Assembly (NCBI RefSeq): GCF_900101915.1
Contig: NZ_FNAL01000005.1
Span: 1-64,000, forward strand
Reading direction: 5' to 3'
Origin: Psychrobacter pacificensis
GTDB taxonomy: Bacteria; Pseudomonadota; Gammaproteobacteria; Pseudomonadales; Moraxellaceae
Length of the DNA: 64,000 nucleotides
Both the position numbers and the translations under genes were made by a program. Each line of letters begins with the position of its first letter. Position 1 is the stretch's first letter. Below, piece after piece: positions 29,473 through 37,890 of the stretch. The notes beneath the pieces are model-generated. The model ran no database searches, was not told where the DNA came from, and saw nothing but the letters and a program-made list of their open reading frames with translations.

Positions 29473-29675
29473 TCAGTAGTTATGAAATAAAAAACTGCAA
29501 GAGTCTAGATAAAAAATTACCATATAAAAAACGACGTCGAAATCGTTGCGCGTAATATAGCAGAAATATGATATTAAAAAAGTGGTCTATGCAAATAAAG
29601 CGATGTTGACCCTCGTCAAAATAAATCTATTTGCTGCATCAACATCTGTGCTTTAAGTTGGGTGTTAGGAATCAA

Positions 29676-30902
29676 TTAAAATCCACATGGTGCATCGATA
29701 GATTCAATCACGCCGCCGCCTAAACATACTTCATCGATATAAAATACCGCTGACTGTCCAGGAGTGACAGCGCGCTGCGGCTCATCAAATACCACTCGAA
29801 CCTCACTGCCATCAGCATTGGTCGCAAACACGCGGCACGCTTGATCAGGCTGGCGATAGCGAGACTTCTCCATACAGGCTAAGCCTTCGTCGCTAAACAC
29901 ATCCGCAGGTGGTAAACCATCAATCCAATCGAGCTTATAGGCTTTTAGCTCGTTGCTCATTAGCATGGGATGTTCATGCCCTTGACCGACGATTAAACGA
30001 TTTTTCTCTAAGTCTTTTGCCAATACAAACCACGGCTCCTCGGGACGGTCTTTGACACCGCCAATGCCAATGCCACCGCGCTGACCCAATGTGTAGTACA
30101 TGAGGCCATCATGAGTACCGATGACTTTATTGTCATCAGTAAGTATCTCGCCTTTTTGGGCAGGCAAGTACTGTTGTAGGAAATCTTTAAAACGGCGCTC
30201 ACCAATAAAGCAAATACCCGTAGAGTCTTTTTTCTTAGCCGTCGCTAGGTCATGCTCTTCAGCGATTTGACGTACCACTGGCTTTTCAAGCTCGCCAACT
30301 GGGAATAAGGTTTTAGCGATTTTGTCACCGCCAACCGCATGCAAAAAGTAGCTTTGGTCTTTATTATTATCAAGACCGCGTAAGAGCTGCGCAACCTCGT
30401 CACCTTCGGCATTGATATAGTTCACACTGCGGCGCGTATAGTGACCGGTCGCGATATAATCTGCACCAAGCGTCAACGCATAGTCCAAAAACGCCTTAAA
30501 CTTAATTTCTTTGTTGCACAAGATATCAGGGTTAGGGGTGCGGCCGGCTTTATATTCTGCCAAAAAGTGCTCAAATACGCGATCCCAATATTCCATCGCA
30601 AAGTTGGCCGTGTGCAGTTTGATGCCAATTTTGTCACATACGGCTTGCGCGTCTGCGAGGTCATCCATTGCTGTACAGTATTCGGTGCCGTCATCTTCTT
30701 CCCAGTTCTTCATAAACAGGCCTTCAACCTTGAAGCCTGCCTGCTGAAGTAATACGGCTGATACAGAAGAATCGACCCCACCTGACATACCGACGATCAC
30801 ATGCTTGGTGCTAGGATTTTCGACATCAGCAAGTGTTAAAGGGCGATGAGCATTAAAAGACTCAGAAACGGTTGTGCTTGAAGTGTATTGTATGGCTGAC
30901 AT
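29676..30902 (-). CDS. mnmA: tRNA-uridine 2-sulfurtransferase MnmA
   Basis: MnmA thiolates U34 of Lys, Glu and Gln tRNAs, using sulfur relayed by TusBCD-TusE. The PP-loop is [11 protein letters not shown]. One catalytic Cys is in [16 protein letters not shown] and the second in [16 protein letters not shown]. The end [11 protein letters not shown] is also typical. I chose the ATG at 30902 (408 residues); a TTG four codons earlier is possible. The roughly 38-residue lead before the PP-loop is longer than in E. coli. The TusDCB-TusE genes that feed it are at the far right of the window. Confidence 0.95.
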   Translation of the reverse strand: MSAIQYTSSTTVSESFNAHRPLTLADVENPSTKHVIVGMSGGVDSSVSAVLLQQAGFKVEGLFMKNWEEDDGTEYCTAMDDLADAQAVCDKIGIKLHTANFAMEYWDRVFEHFLAEYKAGRTPNPDILCNKEIKFKAFLDYALTLGADYIATGHYTRRSVNYINAEGDEVAQLLRGLDNNKDQSYFLHAVGGDKIAKTLFPVGELEKPVVRQIAEEHDLATAKKKDSTGICFIGERRFKDFLQQYLPAQKGEILTDDNKVIGTHDGLMYYTLGQRGGIGIGGVKDRPEEPWFVLAKDLEKNRLIVGQGHEHPMLMSNELKAYKLDWIDGLPPADVFSDEGLACMEKSRYRQPDQACRVFATNADGSEVRVVFDEPQRAVTPGQSAVFYIDEVCLGGGVIESIDAPCGF

Positions 30903-31091
30903 AAAACGGCTCAACTATTTATACGTTATCCAAAGTACATGCCGACGCCAAGCGTTATGCAATCACTACAATGCGTAGTCTCAGCAGAACAACGTCATCT
31001 TGTCTTTTGGATCTGGTATTATGATAAAATAAACGTCATATTATACCAGTTAATTGAAACTGGTGGCGACCGATGGTGTCTGGCTACTCGT

Positions 31092-31123
31092 AAAACCACT
31101 TTGAAAATTCAGATAGTGGTTTT
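31092..31123 (+). terminator. Terminator-like hairpin upstream of ispF
   Basis: AAAACCACT pairs with AGTGGTTTT over 14 bases. It ends 39 bases before the ispF start, in a 248-base divergent spacer. No gene precedes it on this strand, so it could be a leader attenuator or the end of a small RNA. Confidence 0.4.
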
Positions 31124-31162
31124 GAATTATTTTAATCACCTTTAACTCATCTTGGAATAATA

Positions 31163-31666
31163 ATGATAAAAATTGGTCAAGGTATTGACGTTCATGCTTT
31201 TCATAATAATGGTCAGCAGCAACAATATGTCATTCTAGCGGGCGTGCCGATTGAGCATTCTCATAGTTTGCTCGCACACTCTGATGGGGATGTGGTCTTG
31301 CATGCATTGGCTGATGCGCTGCTGGGCGCACTTGCACTTGGCGATATTGGGCAGCATTTTCCTGATACCGATGCGGCGCATGCTGGATTGGATTCAAGGA
31401 TTTTGCTGCGTTATGTTTATAGTAAAGTGCAAGAGGCTGGTTATAGTCTAGGCAATGCTGATATCACGGTGATGTGTGAACGTCCAAAGCTGGCACCGCA
31501 CAACAAAGCGATGCGCGCTAATATCGCGAGCGACTTACAAACAGATATTAGCAATATCAGTGTAAAAGCCACCACGACTGAAAAATTGGGATTTACGGGT
31601 CGTCAAGAAGGCATCATGGCCAATGCCGTGGTATTATTAGTCCCTAATACTGTTGAACCTACATAG
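31163..31666 (+). CDS. ispF: 2-C-methyl-D-erythritol 2,4-cyclodiphosphate synthase
   Basis: IspF forms the cyclic diphosphate intermediate of the MEP isoprenoid pathway. The zinc ligands are in GQGIDVHAF (Asp-x-His), with the second region at [34 protein letters not shown] and the terminal [19 protein letters not shown] are also present. Its 167 residues are the usual trimer-forming length (about 160). GGAATAATA precedes the ATG. ispD is not adjacent, unlike in many proteobacteria. The next gene is grxD. Confidence 0.96.
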   Translation: MIKIGQGIDVHAFHNNGQQQQYVILAGVPIEHSHSLLAHSDGDVVLHALADALLGALALGDIGQHFPDTDAAHAGLDSRILLRYVYSKVQEAGYSLGNADITVMCERPKLAPHNKAMRANIASDLQTDISNISVKATTTEKLGFTGRQEGIMANAVVLLVPNTVEPT

Positions 31667-31783
31667 ATCGAAATTCGTGCTTGTAATACAGCGGCAGTTG
31701 CCCCATGTATCAGCCACGTCTTTACACAATTATTTTTATATAAATAATCATTTTAATGAACCGCTTTATCAATAGGAGCTTTT

Positions 31784-32134
31784 ATGAGTGAGCAAACCCC
31801 AAACACTACTGCAAACGACGTTGAACAATTGATCCGTGATCAAATCCGTGACAATAAAGTCATTATTTACATGAAAGGCACACCGCAATTTCCGCAGTGT
31901 GGTTTTTCAGCGCGCTCTATCGAAGTGTTGACTCAGATTGGTCGTCCATTTGCGTTTGTAAACATTTTAGAAAACCCAGAAATCCGTGCAACGTTGCCAA
32001 AAATTGCGAACTGGCCAACGTTCCCACAATTATGGATTGATGGCGAGTTGATGGGCGGGTCAGACATCATCTTGCAAATGTATCAATCAGGCGAGCTAAA
32101 GCCATTGGTTGAAGCAAACAGCCCTGCTGCTTAA
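31784..32134 (+). CDS. grxD: Monothiol glutaredoxin Grx4
   Basis: GrxD is a CGFS-type glutaredoxin that binds and transfers 2Fe-2S clusters. The active site KGTPQFPQCGFSARSIEVL is about residues 31-49. WPTFPQLWIDGELMGGSDI carries the glutathione-binding TFPQ (TVP-type) and GG motifs. Its 116 residues match E. coli Grx4 (115). AGGAG precedes the ATG by 7-8 bases. A terminator follows at 32212. Confidence 0.96.
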   Translation: MSEQTPNTTANDVEQLIRDQIRDNKVIIYMKGTPQFPQCGFSARSIEVLTQIGRPFAFVNILENPEIRATLPKIANWPTFPQLWIDGELMGGSDIILQMYQSGELKPLVEANSPAA

Positions 32135-32180
32135 TAATTAAAAGTGTGAGTTGGATGTCTTTAATGTCCAATTAGTCTTT

Positions 32181-32206
32181 GTAAGATACGAGTGTAAGAT
32201 ACGAGC
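32181..32206. repeat. 13-base tandem repeat
   Basis: GTAAGATACGAGT is followed directly by GTAAGATACGAGC, between grxD and its terminator. Confidence 0.85.
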
Positions 32207-32211
32207 ACAGC

Positions 32212-32247
32212 AAACCCAAGTAGTCATTAATGGCTATTTGGGTTTTT
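32212..32247 (+). terminator. Terminator after grxD
   Basis: AAACCCAAGTAG pairs with CTATTTGGGTTT (one mismatch) around a 12-base loop, followed by a run of T. Confidence 0.85.
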
Positions 32248-32413
32248 TTATTATTGCTATTAGTGTCACTAATACTCTATCTATTCTTGTCCCTACTAGT
32301 ATTTCCACGCGCCTATGTCATTAGGCTTCGTTGTTTTTATGGGATTTACCCCCATATAGTGTCCAAGATACCAGCGATATAAATAATAATTATCAGATAA
32401 TTAAGAGAGCTTT

Positions 32414-32953
32414 ATGAATAACCAAACCAATGAACAGTCAAATGAGCAGAGAGAAGCGGCTGCGCAAGCAGCGATTGAAAAGCGTCGCGCGCGTTTAAAA
32501 AACGAATCTACGCGGATCATTGAGATTGCTAATAATGAGTCATACTCAGCACTGAAGTGTATTCATCAGCTTAGTGTGGCAGGCGGTGCAACTGAAGCGA
32601 CGTATATCGCTATTGAACAGCGCATTGTTGTGGACCAAGATCCAGCAGGTGCTTATCACTTGGCATTGTTGGCTCAAAACACGCCAGATTTGCCAATCGA
32701 TGCTCGTCAACTTATCGAATTAGTAGTCAACAAGGGTGATAACCATCAGCGCTTGGCCTTACTCAAAAACTTACCATTACCGCCAGTTGAGCTTATCAAA
32801 GCGCAGATTTTAGCGAGTGATGATGGTGAGGCGATTGGTCAAATGAATGCCTATCTACAGATAAACCCAGAAGGGTATGGTAGCCATCATATGCTGTCTA
32901 GCGGTCAATCGGATCAGCTCGTACCCTTGAGCCGTGGAAACAGTAATAACTAA
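32414..32953 (+). CDS. Uncharacterised protein, 179 residues
   Basis: I do not recognise a family. There is no signal peptide or membrane segment, so it is probably cytoplasmic. The first 35 residues are Gln/Asn/Glu/Arg-rich and likely helical (EQREAAAQAAIEKRRARLKN). The middle looks like helical repeats (YSALKCIHQLSVAGG, YHLALLAQNTPDLP, HQRLALLKNLPLPP). The last 20 residues are polar and probably flexible. There is one cysteine. A GAGAG ribosome site precedes the ATG. It lies between the grxD terminator and mnmG, 260 bases before the mnmG start. Confidence 0.75.
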   Translation: MNNQTNEQSNEQREAAAQAAIEKRRARLKNESTRIIEIANNESYSALKCIHQLSVAGGATEATYIAIEQRIVVDQDPAGAYHLALLAQNTPDLPIDARQLIELVVNKGDNHQRLALLKNLPLPPVELIKAQILASDDGEAIGQMNAYLQINPEGYGSHHMLSSGQSDQLVPLSRGNSNN

Positions 32954-33213
32954 GAGATCATTACGAACTCAAAAGCTAACAACCAAAGTGATGCTGGCGT
33001 AAGTATCTTTGCGCTTAATTATAATAGTTTTTATCCTAGCGTTTTTTAAGCGTGAAAAAATTGTTATAATGATGGGTTATTCAACCAATTATGAACGACT
33101 TAACTGAGTCGTTATCTTTTTTATAAATACGACTGACGTTTATTTGCTGATGGTTTTCTTATTTGAACATAAGATACGTCAATCAGCAGCGTTATGAGTC
33201 AAGTGAGGCACAC

Positions 33214-35109
33214 ATGCAATACCCAAAACATTACGACGTGATAGTAATCGGCGGTGGTCATGCTGGCACAGAAGCTGCTCTGGCGGCTGCACGTATGGGC
33301 GCTCAGACCTTATTGTTGACCCATAATATCGAGACGCTTGGTCAGATGAGCTGTAATCCCGCGATTGGCGGTATCGGTAAATCGCATTTAGTGCGTGAGA
33401 TTGACGCGTTAGGCGGCGCGATGGCGCTAGCAACGGACAAAGCAGGTATCCAGTTTCGTGTACTAAACAGCCGTAAAGGCGCTGCCGTTCGTGCCACGCG
33501 TGCGCAAACCGACCGTATCTTGTATAAAGCGGCTATTCGTCATACGTTAGAGAATCAACCAAACCTAGATATATTTCAGCAAGCCGCTGATGATATCTTG
33601 GTAGAAAATGGCCGTGCTACAGCTGTTGTGACCTCTACAGGTATTGTTTTTAAGACCGAAACAGTCGTATTAACCTCAGGGACGTTCTTGGGCGGTGTCA
33701 TTCATATTGGTCTAGAAAACTCGAATGGCGGACGTGCAGGCGATCAGCCTTCTATCAAGCTCGCCGATCGCTTGCGTGAGCTGAAATTGCCAGTAGGTCG
33801 CCTAAAAACAGGCACGCCAGCACGTATCGACGCCCGTAGCGTTGATTTTAGCGTGATGACGGTACAGCCAGGTGATACGCCGCTGCCTGTCATGAGCTAT
33901 ATGGGTGATGTCTCTATGCATCCTGAGCAGGTTAACTGCTATATCACACATACCAATGCGCGCACCCACGATATCATCCGTGAAAATCTTGACCGCTCAC
34001 CGATGTTCTCTGGCAAAATTGAAGGCGTAGGCCCGCGTTATTGTCCGTCTATCGAAGATAAAATTCATCGTTTTGCGGACAAAGACAGCCATCAGATCTT
34101 TATTGAGCCAGAAGGCCTGACCACGCATGAGCTGTATCCGAATGGTATCTCAACCAGTTTGCCATTTGATGTGCAGTTAGATTTTATTCATAGCATGAAA
34201 GGGCTTGAGAACGCCCATATCACGCGTCCAGGCTATGCCATCGAGTATGATTATTTTGATCCGCAAAATCTCAAGCCCACGCTTGAGACCAAATCGATTG
34301 ATCGTCTGTACTTTGCGGGTCAGATCAATGGTACGACAGGCTACGAAGAAGCGGGCGTGCAGGGTTTGCTAGCAGGGACCAATGCCGCATTGGTCACTAC
34401 TAACAATAGCGAGTTTGACACGTGGACCCCGCGCCGTGATGAAGCGTATCTTGGCGTACTTGTGGATGATTTGATCACCCATGGTACGACCGAGCCTTAT
34501 CGTATGTTTACGAGCCGTGCAGAGTATCGTTTATTGCTACGTGAAGACAATGCCGATCAGCGCTTAACTGAGACGGGTCGCAAGCTAGGGCTGGTAGATG
34601 ATGTGCGCTGGCAAGCATATCAAGAAAAAATGGAGGCGATCTCGACAGAGACGTCACGCCTAAAAGACATGTGGGCCACGCCGACAAATACCTTGGGTCA
34701 GAAACTGTCTGAGCAGACAGGTGAGGTGCTCTCTAAAGAATCGACTGCCTTTGATTTGCTCAAGCGTCCGCAGATACGTTTTGCTGATATCGCGGCTATT
34801 ACTGACTCAACCGTTGATGCGCAAGTAGGAGAGCAGATCGAGATTTCTGTCAAATATGCCGGCTATATCGATCGTCAGCAAGAAGATATTGATCAAATGA
34901 AGCGCTTAGAAAACACGGCGCTACCGCTAGATTTTGATTATAGTGTGGTATCAGGGCTATCAAACGAGATTGTACAAAAACTCACGCAAGTTCGTCCTGC
35001 GACGCTAGCTCAAGCTGGACGTGTCAGCGGTGTCACACCTGCGGCCATACAGTTATTGGCGATGACGGTCAAAAAACATAAAAAAGCAAAGGCTGCGCTT
35101 GACTCGTAA
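33214..35109 (+). CDS. mnmG: tRNA uridine-5-carboxymethylaminomethyl modification enzyme MnmG
   Basis: MnmG, with MnmE, installs the 5-carboxymethylaminomethyl group on wobble U34. The FAD-binding start is [21 protein letters not shown]. Signatures are [34 protein letters not shown] and the late [20 protein letters not shown], followed by the helical MnmE/tRNA-binding C-terminus. I chose the ATG at 33214 because GAGG lies 6-7 bases upstream and 631 residues fit the family. A frame from 33163 adds 17 unlikely residues. A terminator follows. Confidence 0.96.
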   Translation: MQYPKHYDVIVIGGGHAGTEAALAAARMGAQTLLLTHNIETLGQMSCNPAIGGIGKSHLVREIDALGGAMALATDKAGIQFRVLNSRKGAAVRATRAQTDRILYKAAIRHTLENQPNLDIFQQAADDILVENGRATAVVTSTGIVFKTETVVLTSGTFLGGVIHIGLENSNGGRAGDQPSIKLADRLRELKLPVGRLKTGTPARIDARSVDFSVMTVQPGDTPLPVMSYMGDVSMHPEQVNCYITHTNARTHDIIRENLDRSPMFSGKIEGVGPRYCPSIEDKIHRFADKDSHQIFIEPEGLTTHELYPNGISTSLPFDVQLDFIHSMKGLENAHITRPGYAIEYDYFDPQNLKPTLETKSIDRLYFAGQINGTTGYEEAGVQGLLAGTNAALVTTNNSEFDTWTPRRDEAYLGVLVDDLITHGTTEPYRMFTSRAEYRLLLREDNADQRLTETGRKLGLVDDVRWQAYQEKMEAISTETSRLKDMWATPTNTLGQKLSEQTGEVLSKESTAFDLLKRPQIRFADIAAITDSTVDAQVGEQIEISVKYAGYIDRQQEDIDQMKRLENTALPLDFDYSVVSGLSNEIVQKLTQVRPATLAQAGRVSGVTPAAIQLLAMTVKKHKKAKAALDS

Positions 35110-35152
35110 CGGTAGTATGCCAAAGCCTTTTATAACAACGCATCCATGATAT

Positions 35153-35187
35153 AAAAAGCCCGTAATAATATTTTATTGCGGGCTTTT
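35153..35187 (+). terminator. Terminator after mnmG
   Basis: AAAAGCCCGTAATA pairs with TTATTGCGGGCTTTT around a short AT-rich loop, with a T-rich 3' side. Confidence 0.85.
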
Positions 35188-35349
35188 GTTTATTGAAAAA
35201 CCACTCTATTAACGAAATAAAGTCTCATTCAAACTTGTCTTACTTGCTGCTTTGTCTCTATACTAGGTCGTAAAATCTGATTATTACTTATTAAATTTTC
35301 TTGTTGATGCTCATATCATGATGGGCTTGTCACCGAATTGAGCCTATTT

Positions 35350-36309
35350 ATGATTGATGCTATTGTTTTTGCTATTACTATTGTATTCCCCAACCTTGCT
35401 TTGATGTGGTTGGGTTTTTTTATGCAAAGACGTGGCGAGGCGAGCCAAAGTTTCATTGATCAGGCATCCAGCTTTGTTTTTAACTACTGCCTGCCTTGCT
35501 TGCTATTCTTTAGCGTGGTCGATAGCGATGTTGATTATGGTCAGCAAGTTAAGCTAATTTTTGTTGGTATTTTGGTGACATTTGTCCTGTTCTTTGGGGC
35601 GGAGCTGTATGCCAAACGCTTCATCAAACGTCCTGCCGACCAAGGCGTGTTCGTACAAGGTATTTTCCGTAGCAACATGGCTATTATTGGCCTCGCAACC
35701 GTTGCCAATGCTTATGGTGAGCGTGGTTTAAGTATTGGTGCCGTTTACATGGGCTTAGTCACCATATTGTTCAATATTTTAGCGGTCATTACGTTAAGTC
35801 GTGTCTCTAAAAATGTGGATGATACTTTGATCAGTCGCAGTATTATGATCCTCAAAAAAGTTTTTACCAACCCACTTATTTTGGCATTGCTATCAGCATT
35901 TGCTTATAAGGCATTGCCATTGCCACCACTCACAGGTGTGATTCACACGACTGGTGATTTGTTGGCAGCGGTTGCATTGCCGCTGGCACTGATTTGCGCT
36001 GGTGCTAGTATTGATTTGAAATCGATGCTGAGTGCCTCAGGGTTATCTATGCAGGCAAGTATTGGTCGGATTGTGATTGCGCCAATCATCGCCATTGCGA
36101 TTGGATTAGCATTTGGTTTATCAGGCGTCCATATGGGCGTGTTATTCTTGATGGTGGCATCACCAGCCGCAGCGGCCAGTTATGTGATGGCGAAGGCTAT
36201 GGGTGGCAATGATGTGCTCGCGGCAAATATCTTGGCGTTTACGACGGTGGTTGGTATGTTTGGCATGGCGTTTGGTGCGGCCGCCTTACGTGCGCTTGGT
36301 TTGATGTAG
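35350..36309 (+). CDS. AEC-family (auxin efflux carrier-like) transporter
   Basis: This membrane protein of about 319 residues has around ten hydrophobic segments arranged as two repeats. IFRSNMAIIGLATVANAYG and LPLALICAGASIDLK are typical of the AEC/PIN-like family of malonate, malate or amino-acid type transporters. The substrate is unknown. The ATG at 35350 is used here; a TTG at 35338 would add four residues. No ribosome site is strong. It stands alone between mnmG and a small membrane-protein gene on the other strand. Confidence 0.85.
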   Translation: MIDAIVFAITIVFPNLALMWLGFFMQRRGEASQSFIDQASSFVFNYCLPCLLFFSVVDSDVDYGQQVKLIFVGILVTFVLFFGAELYAKRFIKRPADQGVFVQGIFRSNMAIIGLATVANAYGERGLSIGAVYMGLVTILFNILAVITLSRVSKNVDDTLISRSIMILKKVFTNPLILALLSAFAYKALPLPPLTGVIHTTGDLLAAVALPLALICAGASIDLKSMLSASGLSMQASIGRIVIAPIIAIAIGLAFGLSGVHMGVLFLMVASPAAAASYVMAKAMGGNDVLAANILAFTTVVGMFGMAFGAAALRALGLM

Positions 36310-36367
36310 CTTATATATTCAGTGCTTTGTTGGACATAGCGTCAACTGGTCGTTGTAATACTAAAAA

Positions 36368-36400
36368 CCCCCTTTTTTTCTATTTTGAAAAAAGGGGGGG
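36368..36400 (-). terminator. Terminator of the small membrane-protein gene
   Basis: CCCCCTTTTTTTC pairs with GAAAAAAGGGGG around TATTTT. Only the minus strand is followed by a T-run (TTTTTAG), so it mainly serves the leftward small gene ending at 36407. Confidence 0.75.
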
Positions 36401-36406
36401 TGAATG

Positions 36407-36559
36407 TCAATTTATATTGTCTCGGTTACGCTTTTCTTCTCGACGTTGCTTACGCTTAGGACTGGTACGGTAGGTCAGATACCCACCGATGGCCATGACT
36501 GCAAGAAATGCCACGATATACATAAATATCGATGAACCAATAAAAGCAGAGGGTTCCAT
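36407..36559 (-). CDS. Small single-pass membrane protein, 50 residues
   Basis: The frame MEPSAFIGSSIFMYIVAFLA continues VMAIGGYLTY and then the basic tail RTSPKRKQRREEKRNRDNIN. One membrane helix (about 7-30) is followed by a strongly positive cytoplasmic-type tail, giving an N-out or periplasm-first orientation by the positive-inside rule. A GAG-containing ribosome site lies about 10 bases upstream, and a terminator with a U-run follows directly. I do not recognise a named family. The terminator, composition and lack of any competing gene support it. Confidence 0.65.
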   Translation of the reverse strand: MEPSAFIGSSIFMYIVAFLAVMAIGGYLTYRTSPKRKQRREEKRNRDNIN

Positions 36560-36607
36560 AAGTATGATCTCATAGTGGTTTATCAATAATTATGCAAGCG
36601 TTCCATC

Positions 36608-37609
36608 TTATTGTAAAGTAAACAAATTTAGCTCAGGTGTAAGTTCAAGTGAACGCAAACGCGCTGCTTGATCATAGATGTTGGCCGTGACGATTAGCTC
36701 ATCTGGCTCATATTGTGCCAAAAACTGCGCAAGCTTTGGTTTGACTGTCCCAACCGAGCCAATAAACGATACTGACAGCGCATTATCTACCATCATTTTT
36801 TCTGCTTGGCTCCAGATGCTGTCCATATCGTGCGTAGGTTTTGGCATTTGACCTGTCTCACCACGGCGCAAACGTACAAAACTCTGCTGTGCTGAGGTAA
36901 AGTGATACTGAGCAGTCTCATCGTCGTCAGCCAGTAACAAGTTTGCAGCCAGCATGACATAAGGCTTATCTAAATAGGCAGACGGCTTGAATTGCTCACG
37001 ATAGGCTTTAATTGCTTGTCCGAGCATTTGCGGTGCAAAATGTGAGGCAAACACATAGGGCAGTCCTAAATGCGCGGCTAAGGTCGCACCAAATAGGGAC
37101 GAGCCCAATATCCAAATAGGGACGCCTGATCTGGCGCCGGGGAACGCTTGTACAGGGCTGCCATCTGTATCATTGCCCAAAAAGTAAATCAGTTCTTGTA
37201 CATCTTGTGGAAAACGCTCGGCGTCTTTCATTTGGCGGCGCAGTGCCTGAAACGTCGCCCCATCAGTGCCAGGTGCGCGGCCCAAACCGAGATCAATTCG
37301 ATCGCCATATAATGCTTGCAATGTGCCAAATTGCTCAGCAATTACCAAAGGCGCATGATTTGGTAGCATCACGCCGCCTGCACCAATACGGATACGCTTG
37401 GTTTGGCTACCGATATGTGACAGTAGGACTGAGGTCGCTGCACTAGCGATACCCGGCATATTGTGATGCTCTGCCATCCAATAACGGTTTAGACCAGACT
37501 TCTCTGCTTGCTGCGCGGTTTGTACCGTTTGGGCGATGCCTTCAGCAATGGTGTTGCCTTCAGGTACAGGTGCGAGATCTAAAAAAGATAAAGGGATTTT
37601 GTTATTCAT
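36608..37609 (-). CDS. LLM-class flavin-dependent oxidoreductase (luciferase-like)
   Basis: This protein of the bacterial luciferase-like monooxygenase superfamily uses reduced flavin. Signs are [11 protein letters not shown] at the start, [48 protein letters not shown] and [13 protein letters not shown], which together are typical of the MsnO8/YhbW subgroup. [26 protein letters not shown] follows. Its 333 residues are the usual length. The substrate is unknown. It lies 48 bases from the small membrane-protein gene on the same strand, so the two may be co-transcribed. Confidence 0.9.
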   Translation of the reverse strand: MNNKIPLSFLDLAPVPEGNTIAEGIAQTVQTAQQAEKSGLNRYWMAEHHNMPGIASAATSVLLSHIGSQTKRIRIGAGGVMLPNHAPLVIAEQFGTLQALYGDRIDLGLGRAPGTDGATFQALRRQMKDAERFPQDVQELIYFLGNDTDGSPVQAFPGARSGVPIWILGSSLFGATLAAHLGLPYVFASHFAPQMLGQAIKAYREQFKPSAYLDKPYVMLAANLLLADDDETAQYHFTSAQQSFVRLRRGETGQMPKPTHDMDSIWSQAEKMMVDNALSVSFIGSVGTVKPKLAQFLAQYEPDELIVTANIYDQAARLRSLELTPELNLFTLQ

Positions 37610-37817
37610 AAATTATCCAGTAGAGTGATTAATTATTTTCTCTTGATATGCTTGTCATTGATATCGATTTCAAGCCGTGTGACCAAGCAGTAATAATTCA
37701 TAACAAAGCGCCATTAGTGGATAGTAGGTATAGCTAGCAAAAGATAAGGCTGCTGATAAGCTTGCTATCAAACATATCTATATCAAAAGTATTTGTATAA
37801 CAAAACCAGTCGCACAT

Positions 37818-37852
37818 AAAAAAAGCAGGCAACCGAAGTTACCTGCTTTTTT
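37818..37852 (-). terminator. Terminator after gcd
   Basis: AAAAAAGCAGG...CCTGCTTTTTT has an inner AAC/GTT pair and a CGAA loop. It lies about 40 bases beyond the stop of the leftward dehydrogenase gene. Confidence 0.8.
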
Positions 37853-37890
37853 GAAATGACATTATGTAAATGGTAAGTTTTTTAAATCAC

